The notes under the pieces are model-generated. The model saw nothing but the letters and a program-made list of their open reading frames with translations. It had not been told where the DNA came from and searched no databases. Source: Tetraselmis striata (lineage: Eukaryota; Chlorophyta; Chlorodendrophyceae; Chlorodendrales; Chlorodendraceae). Taken from it: a stretch of 64,000 nt of DNA. The stretch's first letter is position 1. Each line of letters opens with the position of its first letter. Position numbers and translations under genes: made by a program. Below are positions 20,954 to 30,974 of the stretch, one piece after another. The DNA is taken from contig VCJN01000028.1 of NCBI GenBank assembly GCA_006384855.1, forward strand, positions 62,001 to 126,000, read 5' to 3'.

Positions 20954-21994
20954 CGGATTGTTTGGAAGGCTGGATCCCGGAAAGAGCGCACCTTTCCAGC
21001 AAGGTAGAGATGCGCTGCAAAAGCGGCACTGGGTTTCCTCGCTGCAAATTCCAGGGATATAGTGGGGTTAGTCCTCAGTTTCTGACTGTGTTTTCCAGTT
21101 GGCCTTCAATCAAGGTTGAAACTATAATGGGTGCATGTAAGGTTACATATGAGATTCAGTGATCAACGATGGTCGTGTACATAATGCTTTGGCATGATGA
21201 TGCAAATTTAAAGTCCTCGCCGTCCATCAGGTTATTAGTCATATCATGAAGGGATTGTTTCTTTTATATATATACAAATTCAATATTTTATGCACAGTAG
21301 CGGAGAGTCGATGAATCACAATTTATATATATAATAACGCTATTCATTTTTAATCCATTCCCTGTATGCCCGTATTACTGAATGCCGCCATCCCACAATT
21401 ATCCCCACAAGATGGCGACGCGCAGAGGGGCGTTACCTATTCGGGTAGCGTACTTGTAGGTACTATAGGACCAACACATACCGGAAATATGGGTACTTGG
21501 TACGGAAAATTCCTCATTTCGAGTACTGGTGGTCGCTGGATTTAGGATTACGAGTGAACGACTGCTGGAGAGCAGCATCAGTCAAGCAGCGCTACAGAAA
21601 AGATAGGAGTGCCGGAAATACGTCACGACCTGTAGCTATACCAGTAAAAGTTCAGGTAAAGTGAAGTTCGCCATTCGCCCCGACGGGTCGTGTGACGAAG
21701 CCGCCCCAGCACCTACTGGTACTTTATCTCGTGCGCTAATTTGAGTCAGTGGCATAGCTACTAGATCCTTGCCTAATTCCAACCCCGAAGGCATCAACCG
21801 GGTGAAGCCGGGACACGGGCCCGGACGATATCACCCTGAAATGACAGAGCCGGGAATCGATCTGGGGACCTCCCGAGTACCAGTAGGAGATCACGGCCGC
21901 ACTACAGGTACCGAGCGGGAAAACGCGAGGCCTGTAATCGCTACCAGTACTTTTGTATTTTCTCATTTTTGAGGAATTACTCCTGGACAAGTAC
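20954..21994. other. Gene-poor region, possible 5' exons of the minus-strand gene
   Basis: The left part may hold missing upstream exons of the unrecognised gene. From 21250 it is AT-rich with simple repeats. The word GGATTTAGGATTACGAGTG near 21540 recurs near 14350. No gene is supported. Confidence 0.35.
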
Positions 21995-22066
21995 ATCCCT
22001 TGTCCGCTCGGTAGAGCGGTCGTCTCGTATGCGAGAGCCGGGTTCGATTCCTGGCGTTGTATTATC
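21995..22066 (+). tRNA. tRNA-like sequence (tRNA relic or SINE head), not a sound tRNA
   Basis: Internal promoter-like boxes are present: an A-box-like GCTCGGTAGAGCGG at about 22005-22019 and a perfect B box GGTTCGATTCC at 22041-22051, inside a paired T arm. An anticodon-like loop CTCGTAT would read CGT (Thr). The D loop is too short and the acceptor stem does not pair, so this is a degenerate tRNA or tRNA-derived SINE. Repeat R3 starts about 70 bp downstream, which would suit a SINE body. Confidence 0.45.
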
Positions 22067-22134
22067 GGCAATATCGGCCCGGCGTGTCCCGGGTTTACTC
22101 GGTTGATGCATTAGCCCTTCGGGGTTGGGGATAT

Positions 22135-22215
22135 ATTACATGAGCAAGCAGCAGAAGGCGATATCGGAAATCATCAAAAAAAAGGGCAATCAGAAAGGTC
22201 CTCTACAACGACTGC
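22135..22215 (+). repeat. Dispersed repeat family R3, copy 2
   Basis: Shares GCAGCAGAAGGCGATATCGG and the following CAATCAGAAAGGTCC block with 13366-13440 (plus), 24308-24385 (minus) and, more weakly, 45187-45245 (plus). About 75 bp is conserved. Confidence 0.75.
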
Positions 22216-22926
22216 GGGGTGGAAGCAGTAACATGAGAAAACGTGGAGTGGGCACGAGCACACGCATCAGACTTGGCCATCTGCACACCGGCAGAGAGAA
22301 TGCCGCCCAGGGTACCATGCACGCAAGCCGAGACCCGCTGCAACAGCCCTTCGGGATTCGAATGAGGCAATGGTCTACTGGCTATGCCAGACCTACGACT
22401 GCAATTGCTTGGCGCACGAGGTCAAGTGCTGGGGCGGCTTCGGCCGATGTCCCGGGGCGAACTTTACTTTACTTTTACTCCTGGAGTCCTGGCAGCGGCC
22501 AGTAATAACAGGATTGATATTGGTATATATGTTAATATATTATATTATCATTATTATTATGTAAGTAATTATGCGCCGTCGATTCCAGCACTTCAAATAA
22601 CGGGTTTATTACGGGTTTATGATACTACCGGTTTTATGATGTGAGGGTTTGAGGAAAACCCTATACCCTAAACTGCCTAAAACCCGTTGCTACCGGTACA
22701 GGTGGCGACTACTCGAAACGCGGGCGCGCTTCGCTGGGCACATGCTGGTACCACTTTAACGCCGGGGAGGGATCTGTAGAAACGTCTCGGCGGCTGTACA
22801 GCACGAACCGACGCGCCAGCCACCTAGACCGCGCGAGTCTGAATAAATTGCGCGCGGGACAGGAAAGTCGGGATGTGCTTCGGAGCACGCATGCATGCAA
22901 GCTGCGACAGCAGCTGCGCCGGGCCA

Positions 22927-23163
22927 TCAATCAGCGAGGAAAGTAACACACCTGGTCCCAACCTGGGTGAGCTGCCACTTGGCCAAACACAGCGGATGCA
23001 CCGCGCGCTCAGGGCAGTCGCACCGGACGGCGGTTGCGTCACACTCGCCGAAACATATCCAGCAAGTCGTGTCGGGTTCCGCCCCGCCTGCGACTGGCTT
23101 TGTTTCGAAGCAACTGACGGGCTGCAGTTCTCCTTCGCATTTCTCGTGGGATAGATGCGACAT
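22927..23163 (-). CDS. RING-CH (MARCH-type) zinc-finger exon
   Basis: The frame from ATG 23163 gives 78 codons, with TTCWICFGECDATAVRCDCP followed by ERAVHPLCLAKWQLTQVGT. That is the C-x2-C ... C-x-C ... H-x2-C ... W pattern of RINGv domains, typical of E3 ubiquitin ligases and frequent in green algae. The last Cys pair is missing. A GT donor follows GTR at about 22950 (GTGTGTTACT), so the rest of the finger should lie in a downstream exon that I could not identify. The gene is therefore partial here; a broken relic is equally possible. Confidence 0.6.
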   Translation of the reverse strand: MSHLSHEKCEGELQPVSCFETKPVAGGAEPDTTCWICFGECDATAVRCDCPERAVHPLCLAKWQLTQVGTRCVTFLAD

Positions 23164-23345
23164 GTCGGAGTGTCTAAGACGTGAATAATGAGTAACTGGC
23201 GTAGGCCTGGACGCCTTCCCCTGTGCGTGGAGCTGTTGCCTTGCTGTTGACTCCGGGCGGCAGAGGCTTCAGAGGAAGCACCGCGCGGAAGTTCATCCAC
23301 GCGCAGAACGGTCGCAAAGAGAATTGTGGCGTTGGGGATATGCAC

Positions 23346-25957
23346 GACTGCATGTATGGCAGTCGGCTGTAAATAAGGGAAGGGGTCCCTGCAACACGAC
23401 CGCAGTGCTGGAATGCGACGCGGCGAGATTGTTGCTGCGGCTATGTGCTGCGGCTGTGGCTAAGACGCGGCCGAAATAAGGATTGACGATGCTGCGGACG
23501 ATTGCTCGTCATTTTGAACTTGTACGTACTGGTACGGCCGGCCCGGAAAAGCCCATAGCTAATATCAGGGGTAATATTAAAGGGGACTCGGCGCGGAAAT
23601 TAGGGTGAAGAATTAGGGTGAGCAATAGCCGCTTCTGGATGCGCCACGTTGCGCATCGGTCTAGTCAATGGTGTGATGATCTTTTTGGTGTAATCCCCGC
23701 GAATTGTTACATCGTCATCGGTCTTTATTATTTTTTTAATCCAGTAGCGACTACCGCCAGCGATCGCTACCACATACCGCTCGCTACCACATACTACCAC
23801 ACTGGTCGCTAGCGGTAGTCGGCACAGTGGTGATGGCGGCATCACCACCACAAAGTCTCACCCTCCCGGATATCTACGCTGATGCGACCACTTGGCTGGC
23901 TCCATCACCGCCCCGCACCTGTCAGACCGCGTCCAAACAGAGGACGTCGACGATCTATTGTGGCGGTTATAACGTTGTCGATGCCGACTGCAGTGGTTAA
24001 GTCGGTCGGAGTTGCAATAAGCGAAATACGCCGCCTCTGGATGCCTTGACGAATGATTATCCCGGTGACTGCTACTGATGATCGTCTATATCACCGCATA
24101 GAAAGACGATCGCCTGGATTTCGGGTGAGGATGTGGTGAAAGGAGTTGGCTTATTGTAGTTATATTGCATCGGACCACCTACGCAAAAGCTATATGCGCA
24201 ATACCCAAGTTTATTAGTTGTAGTTTATTAGTTATGTAGTACATAGCTTTTGTCTAGTTATATTATAGTTATATCATAGTTATTGTAATAGCAGTTATAG
24301 TAGAGTCGCTGTAGAGGACTTTTCTGATTGTCCTTTATTGGTGATTTCCTGATATCGCCTTCTGCTGCTGGCTCATGTAAGTATAGAGTAATAGTTATAG
24401 TTATAGCGAAAGTCATAGTTGCAGTTGTAGTTATAGCTATAGTTGTAGCATTGATATGGATATATTTACTTATTGTACAGTTATATATTTTGTATAGTTA
24501 GAGTTATGGGATAGTTATAGTATAGTTATGGTTAGTTATATACGCACTTACCGAGTATTTTAGTATTTTGGTATTTTTGGCCGAAAAATACCTAAATACT
24601 CATAATACCCCGTGATGGAATGGGCGGCACAGTATTTTAGTATCTTGCTGGCGGATTTGAGTAACCCGCCCGCCCGCCCGACCCGGCGCGACTACTCGCT
24701 GTTCCGTTGGTCGGCTCCCATTACACCTCGAGTAGCCGCGGCCGCCTTCATGCTATCACAGCGACTGGTCCCTCGTGTTGCTTGCCACGATGTCCCTCTT
24801 CGCCGCCCGCACTTTTGCTGAGACGAGTACAACGTTCCTCGTCGCGGCCCGTGTTGCTAAAAGTGTATTTGGCCATTCCTGCGGGGGGCTGGCCAAAGTT
24901 TTAGTTCGTATATATATACAAGGACTGATGTATGAGAGTATAAAACAAATATCATATCATATGTCGTACTAAGCGGCGCTTCGCGCCGGGGATTTGTGGA
25001 GGTGCCCCTACCTCTTGGGTTGAGCGTGGTGCGGCCGTGCGGGATGCGGGCCGCTTTTAGCCGGCTTGTCGTGTTGATCTTGTAATACTGTTGTTTCCGG
25101 GTAATAATGCTTTTAGCGTTAGATTTGTTAGTAATTTATTTTTCAAAAGAGACGTATTATTTTGTAAAACAGATTAAATCTGCAAGCCGCGTAAAAGCGG
25201 GCCGCTGACTACTGGTGTGCATTACAAAAAGGCCGGTACCCAACCCACCGCTAAAAGTTGTATTACCCAAAAAAAAAAAAAAAAAAAGCACTACAAGATC
25301 AGCAATACAGTACAAGCCGCCTACAGGCGGCCCGCATCCCGCACGAGGGCCCCTACCTAGAAAAAGTGGGTATTTGGGGGTGGTGTATGCGGGGGGCGCC
25401 TACGGCGTTGACGGGAGGGGGGGGGGCACGGAAGGACAGTCGACGCCTCTGCGCCTCGACGGACCGTTATAGTAGTAGAGTGCTGGCAGAGTGGGCGAGT
25501 GCCGACTGCCCAGTGAGCGAGCGAGTGGGCGGCGGGGAAACACAATACAGGTTGTGCCTGATTTTGGTGATGTGCCGATACACATGGCATATCCCTTCGC
25601 GCGCCTCGAGCACCCGCTGCCTACTGGCAGTCTAACTACTAGGGAGTAGGGATTGGCAGCACTCGGCAGTATAAGACTTGATCATCACAATTAATCTTGT
25701 ACTGCCCGTAGTCGGCCGCCCGGTTCACTGGTTCACTGCCATGGGGGATTAAAATAACCCCACATAGCGGGTAGCTGCTGCCGGGACGAGTATATCTTGA
25801 CACGCCTCTGGCATTGGAATAAATTTGAAGAAGTGATGAACTTTCGCTTGAATATCACCAGCATCCCGGAAATTTTATGTTTCTGAAACGCTAGTACCGT
25901 CCCATCACATCAATCTTGCGGTGTATTTTGAACTGCTAGAGGGGCGCATGGGGGGCT
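23346..25957. other. AT-rich, repeat-bearing region without genes
   Basis: From 24180 to 24560 it is dominated by degenerate AGTTATAGTTATAG simple sequence. A minus copy of R3 is at 24308-24385. A GGGATGCGGGCCGC repeat lies at about 25040-25090 and an inverted partner GCGGCCCGCATCCC at about 25325-25340. A 20-nt A run is at 25268. Short frames between 24612 and 25635 show no family motif. Confidence 0.5.
24308..24385 (-). repeat. Dispersed repeat family R3, copy 3
   Basis: Reverse-complement match to 22135-22215, including the paired TGAG..CAGCAGCAGAAGGCGATATC block and GGACAATCAGAAAAGTCC. Confidence 0.75.
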
Positions 25958-26110
25958 ATTGCGCGGGTGTCAATGGCTTAAAAAGCCCCCCTTCAGTGCG
26001 GCGCAGACCCGCACAATAGTGAGATTTCACATTCGGACCCAACGGGACGCGCTAACATCTGCTTCAGGGGGGCTTTTTCCGTTATGCACACCCGCGGAGA
26101 CCCGCGCAAT
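25958..26110. repeat. Fold-back (imperfect inverted repeat) element
   Basis: The ends ATTGCGCGGGT (25958-25968) and ACCCGCGCAAT (26100-26110) are exact inverse partners. Inside, AAAAAGCCCCCCTTCAG (about 25980-25996) pairs with the CTTCAGGGGGGCTTTTT block near 26062-26079. About 150 bp in all, a MITE-like or structural element with no ORF. Confidence 0.7.
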
Positions 26111-26381
26111 TGCCGTACTTTCCGCTGTATAAAAGCCCCCGTTGCGTGCAGTTAGGCGGTGCTGACGGAGCGCGGCGCGAGGGACGCAGGGACTGGCGTG
26201 CATCGCGCGCCCCGGCAGATGCCGACGGGACTTCTAATTGTTGCTGCCTCAATGGACACCCCATTTCCGTAGGGAAAAATACGTTATTTTGACCGAAAAT
26301 AAAAAAAATTCGGGGGGGGGAGGGGGGGGGGGGGGGGGCCTGGATGCCCCCCCCCCCCAGATCCCCCCCCCCCTTCGTCGT

Positions 26382-26448
26382 GGCCGGGCCTTCGGCCCGG
26401 CGTTGGGGGGGGGCGCCCCCCGCGCACTGCGCGGGGGGCGCCCCCCCC
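26382..26448. repeat. Two very stable G/C hairpins
   Basis: GGCCGGGCC-TTC-GGCCCGGC at about 26382-26402 is a compact stem. It is followed by a near-perfect palindrome of 20-nt arms (GGGCGCCCCCCGCGCA and its complement) around a single C at about 26406-26448. They sit directly at the 3' side of the minus-strand RPB2-like fragment. Confidence 0.85.
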
Positions 26449-26454
26449 ACTTTA

Positions 26455-26742
26455 TCAAGGTAGGCGCATTTCCCGGAGCATCTTGGCGAAGTTTTGTCTG
26501 AACAGGCATGTCAGGAGCGCCCCGGGGGCGTCGATCCTTTTGTTGAGGTACGAGTCTCGGTCGTCCATGTCCAGAAGGACGAGGCCGCGCAGGTCGGGCC
26601 GGTCGTCAGGTCTACGGGGCGCGCACGGCGCGAATCGCCACGCCCGCCGCATGTACCGGCACCGGACGCCGGACGCCGTCGTTCGACCGTCGCCCGTCCG
26701 TCGACGGACGCCGGGCCCCGGGTCGGCGGACTGCCCCCGCAC
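26455..26742 (-). pseudogene. Fragment resembling RNA polymerase subunit RPB2, giant-virus-like
   Basis: The minus-strand frame ends LVLLDMDDRDSYLNKRID, then APGALLTCLFRQNFAKMLRE, then stop near 26457. D-R-D-S-Y-x-N-K-R-x-D-x-P-G-x-L-L-x-x-L-F-R is the conserved block of the second-largest RNA polymerase subunit. From memory, the DDRDSY-NKR form is closer to nucleocytoplasmic large DNA virus enzymes than to cellular Pol II (which has KDHYGNKR). Only this block is recognisable; the upstream half of the frame is low-complexity Arg-rich. It is probably a relic of an inserted viral fragment in a decayed region. A nuclear Pol I or III relic is the alternative. Confidence 0.5.
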
Positions 26743-26939
26743 CGCGGCGACCCCTTTTTACAGCACCATACTTGGACTACCGTATAGGTAAGGAATAGTC
26801 GCTGAATAGTCTCGCTTGCTGATTCAGCAGTAAAAACGCGCTGCGGTACCGCGTTATTTTGGCGTTTTAGACGAATATATGACGTGCCTGGGCTAGAATA
26901 CACGCGCATCCATTCAGAATCTTACCGTACACGTACCAG

Positions 26940-27180
26940 TACCGTGAAATCAAACGAGCGAAAACCGAACGTATGACGGTTCATACGCGAAGCGCGTATG
27001 TGACAGGACGGACGGAGGACATTCGCGATTTTTGCAGTATGTTTCCGGTATAATTCACGATAGATCCGTCTTAGTCGCAGGATTTTTACGGACTGTGGTA
27101 GGAGTGCCTAGAAATCAAACGAGCACAGATCGAACGTATGACGGTTCATTCACGAAGACGCAGCACACGAGGACGGAGGA
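26940..27180. repeat. Two direct copies of an 18-70 bp block, period about 166 bp
   Basis: GAAATCAAACGAGC followed by GAACGTATGACGGTTCAT occurs at about 26946 and 27112, each followed by GGACGGAGGAC words. No coding potential seen. Confidence 0.7.
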
Positions 27181-27544
27181 CGGAGGACGGACGCCTAAAA
27201 ATCCGTGATAAAACCGTATTGTAACCGGTATCGATTCTCTCGTATTCCAGGCGATTTCGGACGCGGCTCTCCTTTTCCTCCGCTCAACCCAAGAGGTAGG
27301 GGAATATAGGTTTCGTATTGTATCGCTGTACAACCCAAAAAGCTCGCGATTGGTCGATTCGAGATGGTAAATCCTAATAACCGTAGGTTCACGAGTATCT
27401 CGAGGGACTCGGCGACATGGTGGTAGGTGTGTTTCAGCCTTAACCGCGTCGTGTTGTGGGCAGGCGATATTACCATGGCGGCATTATAAGAGTCATATTT
27501 TTCATAGTAGTGTATCATTTTACTTGGCGGCCCGGTTGGTCGGC

Positions 27545-27708
27545 GGGCTGGGATGCTGCGCGAGCCGGGCCCTTTCGCGCTCGGGCTTGGCGGCCTTGGC
27601 GGTCGGGGCGGGCTGGGATGCTGCGCGAGCCGGGCCCTTTCGCGCTCGGGCTTGGCGGCCTTGGCGGTCGGGGCGGGCTGGGATGCTGCACGAGCCGGGC
27701 CCTTTCGA
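27545..27708 (+). repeat. 65-bp minisatellite, 2.5 units
   Basis: Units start at 27545, 27610 and 27675 with GGGCTGGGATGCTGC. The first two are virtually identical and the third has one substitution and is cut short. The repeat makes matching open frames on both strands that are not genes. Confidence 0.95.
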
Positions 27709-27799
27709 GTACATCGTCCCATAATTACTACGGGATAATTACATGTACTTTGCATGGTGCCATCAAAAATGATTCTGAATAAGAGGTTACATCGCCCGG

Positions 27800-27955
27800 A
27801 CGCACATGCAGCACAGATTTCGTTTATAAATCGTTACATTACCGGATATATATCGACAAAAATCCACGTCGGGCACAGACAGGCAGATGCAGCAGAGATT
27901 TCGTCAATGATTCGTTATAATAACGCAAATATATCGACTGAAATCCACGCGGATC
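27800..27955 (+). repeat. Diverged tandem pair, period about 81 bp
   Basis: Two units beginning GCAGCACAGATTTCG (27808) and GCAGCAGAGATTTCG (27889), both ending in AAATCCACG. Non-coding. Confidence 0.65.
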
Positions 27956-27959
27956 GACC

Positions 27960-29998
27960 GGGTGCATTTCAGGTTTGAGCGATTTCATTTTCAGTACTTA
28001 AACCACGGCGCCCCATATAAATACCGGGCGGTAACCCGCCGCCCATTCAGTGTGCGGCTGACCGCACACCCGACTGGTATGCCCCGTGTGGCCTGGCAGA
28101 GCCACGCGGTGCGGCCGGCCGCGCGACGCAATACCCGTATACCCCGGAAACCACCCGAATAGGATATATAGCTCTCGGTCCCCGTTACCCGGCGATGCTG
28201 GTGATGGCGGGTGGTTGGCGCGGCGCCGCCCGCAGAGCCGCCATTTGTCGCCAGATCCACCAGGTCACCGCACCCAACACAGACTAACACGCATGAGTAT
28301 GGACGGCGACGCCACGCACCCAAGCCGTCCCCGCCGGCCCGCAGGAATGCCAACCTGCGGCTAGCGGCCGCGGGCGAGATGGGGGGGGGGGGGGGGGGGG
28401 GCGGGGCTCCGGCGATGGAGGTGGCGCGGGTGCGTCGGCGGAGGAGGGGGCGGCCGCGTTGGAGGAAGGGGAAAATCGCAGCCGCATAAAGAGCGGCCAA
28501 ATACGACTGTCAAAATCTCCCGGGAAACCCACGGCTGGATCAACGCACATGCGATAAAGTCAGGAGATGCCACGGACCAACAAGAGGTGGTGGAGAAAGC
28601 CATAGCCAGATACCAGGAGTGACGTGTTGGAGTCAGGGAGATGAGGCAGGTGCATGTTACAGACGGCGTAGGGGTTGTTGACCGCCCAGGGGGCCGAGAC
28701 GTGTCGTGGATGGCATGTTCTGGATGTTCCGTCCCTGCCCGGATCGCCGCCGGCCAAGCTCCACATGTCTCACGCAACATCTCCCCGACTGCTAACTAGC
28801 GCCCTGGGGTGCTGGCGAGGCCCCTCCGGGCCTCGCTTACCCCTCCGGACACCGGGCGGTAGCAGATGGAGGCATTGACGGAACAGTCTCAAGGGGAAGC
28901 AGAGAAATGACTGAATCCGGGGCTAGGACTGGCATGAAATCGCTTGAATGCGTAATTAATCCGGGCATGTTTCATGGTTTGTTTTGACCGTCCGGAAGGC
29001 GGGTGTGGTCCTGGTATTTATTTGCAGCGCCGTGGTTTAACGTGTAGTTGATCGCACCGGGGACCAATTTCGGCCACTCAACAGAAAGGGATAAATTGAA
29101 ATTGAAATTGATTACAACGTGCTAGTCTGCTGCTCTCCACCGCCCAGACTGAGTTGCACTTTGGACCTGCCATCTCGTCTGACCATAGTAGGGAACACAT
29201 AGTCGCTATAGCGTAATTACAGCTCGGGCTTCCGGCCATCCTCTTTCGTTTCCAAGCCCCGCCTCCTTCCATCACGTGATCAGTAGATGTGTTACTTTCG
29301 GATAACTACGGGTAGTCGCCAGTACGAGCAACTACCGCTAATTGGCAGTGCATGGATTACGAATGCAGTACTCGCCCCACCCCCGAAAATGTTTTCATGT
29401 ACATTGGCAATGCACCGGCACCGCGCAATCTTCGGTCGTCGCGTGTCTTGGCTCCACCTACCGCCATCGCTGAAATATCCCGCAAGTCGCGGCGTTGATC
29501 GCCCCACCACGCCTGCTGTGGCGGTCCGCCGGCCTCGGCCGCGGTCCGCCGATGCTACCTCCATCTCGCCCGCCTGAGCTCTTGCGGCAGGATCCTCAAG
29601 GGGGTCTGGAGGGGGAAAGGCGGGCACCAACCCCCCCCCCCCCCTCCCCCCGTGTCGTCTCTCCGTGGTCGGCAGGTCGGTCCTGCTCGCCCGCGTGTCG
29701 CTCGCCTCCGCAACGTGCCTCGTCGCTGTAGCCGCCCGTCAGGGTCAGACCGAGCTAACCGCCAGCGGACTCCTCCCGCTGCATGGCTAGCTGCGACTCC
29801 CTCAGGGCACTCCGGCTCCTGTCTCCTGCCCCTGAGTCGCTGCCATGCCCGCCGGCCTCTCCGCCCACGAACGCCCGCCCCGCCTTTAAGTGCCGGGCTC
29901 CTGTCTCCTCGCGCTCGCCGCCCTCGCCCATTCTCACGGGACGGCTGAGGGTTTCCCGGGTGTTCCGAACGGGTCGGCCGCAAGGCGCCGCCGAACAC
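27960..29998. other. GC-rich region without a supported gene
   Basis: Contains a G tract at 28381-28400 and a C tract at 29631-29643. Long open frames on both strands around 28000-28800 and 29500-30000 follow GC skew and homopolymers and show no domain, splice pattern or family motif. Confidence 0.4.
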
Positions 29999-30525
29999 TC
30001 CGCTGTACTAGGCCGGGATTCGAGTGATTCACAGGTGGAACACATACGGGTGGGGGGTACGCCAGATCTTCTGCATGTCGGTCGCGGGTCGTACCGAGGT
30101 ACGAGAACACGATTTTATTTCGAACAGCCCTCGCGAGTAGGCTGCCCCCGGCCGAGTCGTAATGACCCCCCTCCCCACCCGCTGGCGGATCTCGGAGAGG
30201 CCGACGCAAGACCGAGGTCGTACATGAATTATTTGTAGCAGCCCCCCGTACAAGGCTGCTGCCCGGCGGCGCAGCATGCGCTACCAGGATTACGAGTATT
30301 ATTTAAAAAGCCCCCCGCAGGGCTCCCCGGTCGTCGCATGATCGAAGGACCCGCCACAACCGGCCACCCCGCTCAGCCCCCTGCCGCACCCAACCGGGTA
30401 CGGGTCTTAGGCAGGGGTTACCAGCGCCCACCACGTGGAGGTGGGGGTGGTGCGGCCGGGCATACCGCACCCAAGAGCCTCCGCTCCTGGTGGGCCGCTG
30501 CCTGGCGGCGGGCGCTAGAGAAAGG
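29999..30525 (+). repeat. Dispersed repeat family R2, copy 1
   Basis: More than 500 bp aligned with 39154-39720. Shared blocks include GATTCACAGGTGGAAC, GTACCGAGGTACGAGAACAC, GATTTTATTTCGA, GGCGGATCTCGGAGA, CGGTCGTCGCATGATC and CGTGGAGGTGGGGGTGGT. The unit has no convincing ORF. GTACCGAGGTAC is a palindrome within it. Its class is unknown. Confidence 0.85.
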
Positions 30526-30577
30526 GATAAGGGAAATACTGAACTATTCGTTTGTATTACTTGCGTAATAAGTGGCC

Positions 30578-30640
30578 TCGAGGAGGCAGCTTTTGATAGC
30601 CGCGCTCCATCGAAAGCCCGGAGGGTCCGTGGATGACCCA
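30578..30640 (+). repeat. Dispersed repeat family R5, copy 1
   Basis: GGCAGCTTTTGATAGCCGCG block of about 60 bp, ending in TCCGTGGATG. It is also present at 45869-45925 and 46218-46280, with a short internal hairpin (CTTTTGATAGC / ATCAAAAG in the best copy). Confidence 0.7.
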
Positions 30641-30734
30641 TTGCGACGATAATGTACATGTGTTTATAAATCCGTAGTCCTTGTGTCATTGTGGGAATAT
30701 CTCCTCAAAAGATACGAAGGAGAGTTGTTTCGCC

Positions 30735-30965
30735 CCCATGATAGGACTGGCAGTGAAACTAATCCTTGCAGCGTCTCTACGACGGTCGTTTAGGCAGCAA
30801 TCCAGTTACGGAAAGCCTTGAGTAAGCGACGCTCCGTTATATTCATCAAGGAAATTGCCGAAGCATTCTGCAAGACTAATTAGAGGCCAGTGACGGAATT
30901 TCCAGCAATGTTGGATCACCGTCTAAAACATGGCCATGAAAATACCCGGCCCTGACCACGAAAGG
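30735..30965 (+). repeat. Dispersed repeat family R1, copy 3
   Basis: Matches 59366-59610 over most of its length: the TCTCTACGACGG-TCGTTTAGGCAG block, AATTGCCGAAGCATTCTGCA and GTTGGATCACCGTCTAAAAC. It abuts the 3' end of the LINE fragment. Confidence 0.8.
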
Positions 30966-30974
30966 TCCGCCCTA

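Noticed and set aside
21995-22066. Functional tRNA-Thr
   Set aside because: B box is perfect, but the D loop is too short and the acceptor stem does not pair.
27195-27782. Opposing open frames at 27.2-27.8 kb
   Set aside because: They are produced by the 65-bp minisatellite and repeat the same peptide.
28000-30000. Long GC-rich frames on both strands
   Set aside because: No domain, no consistent splice chain, and composition equals local GC bias.
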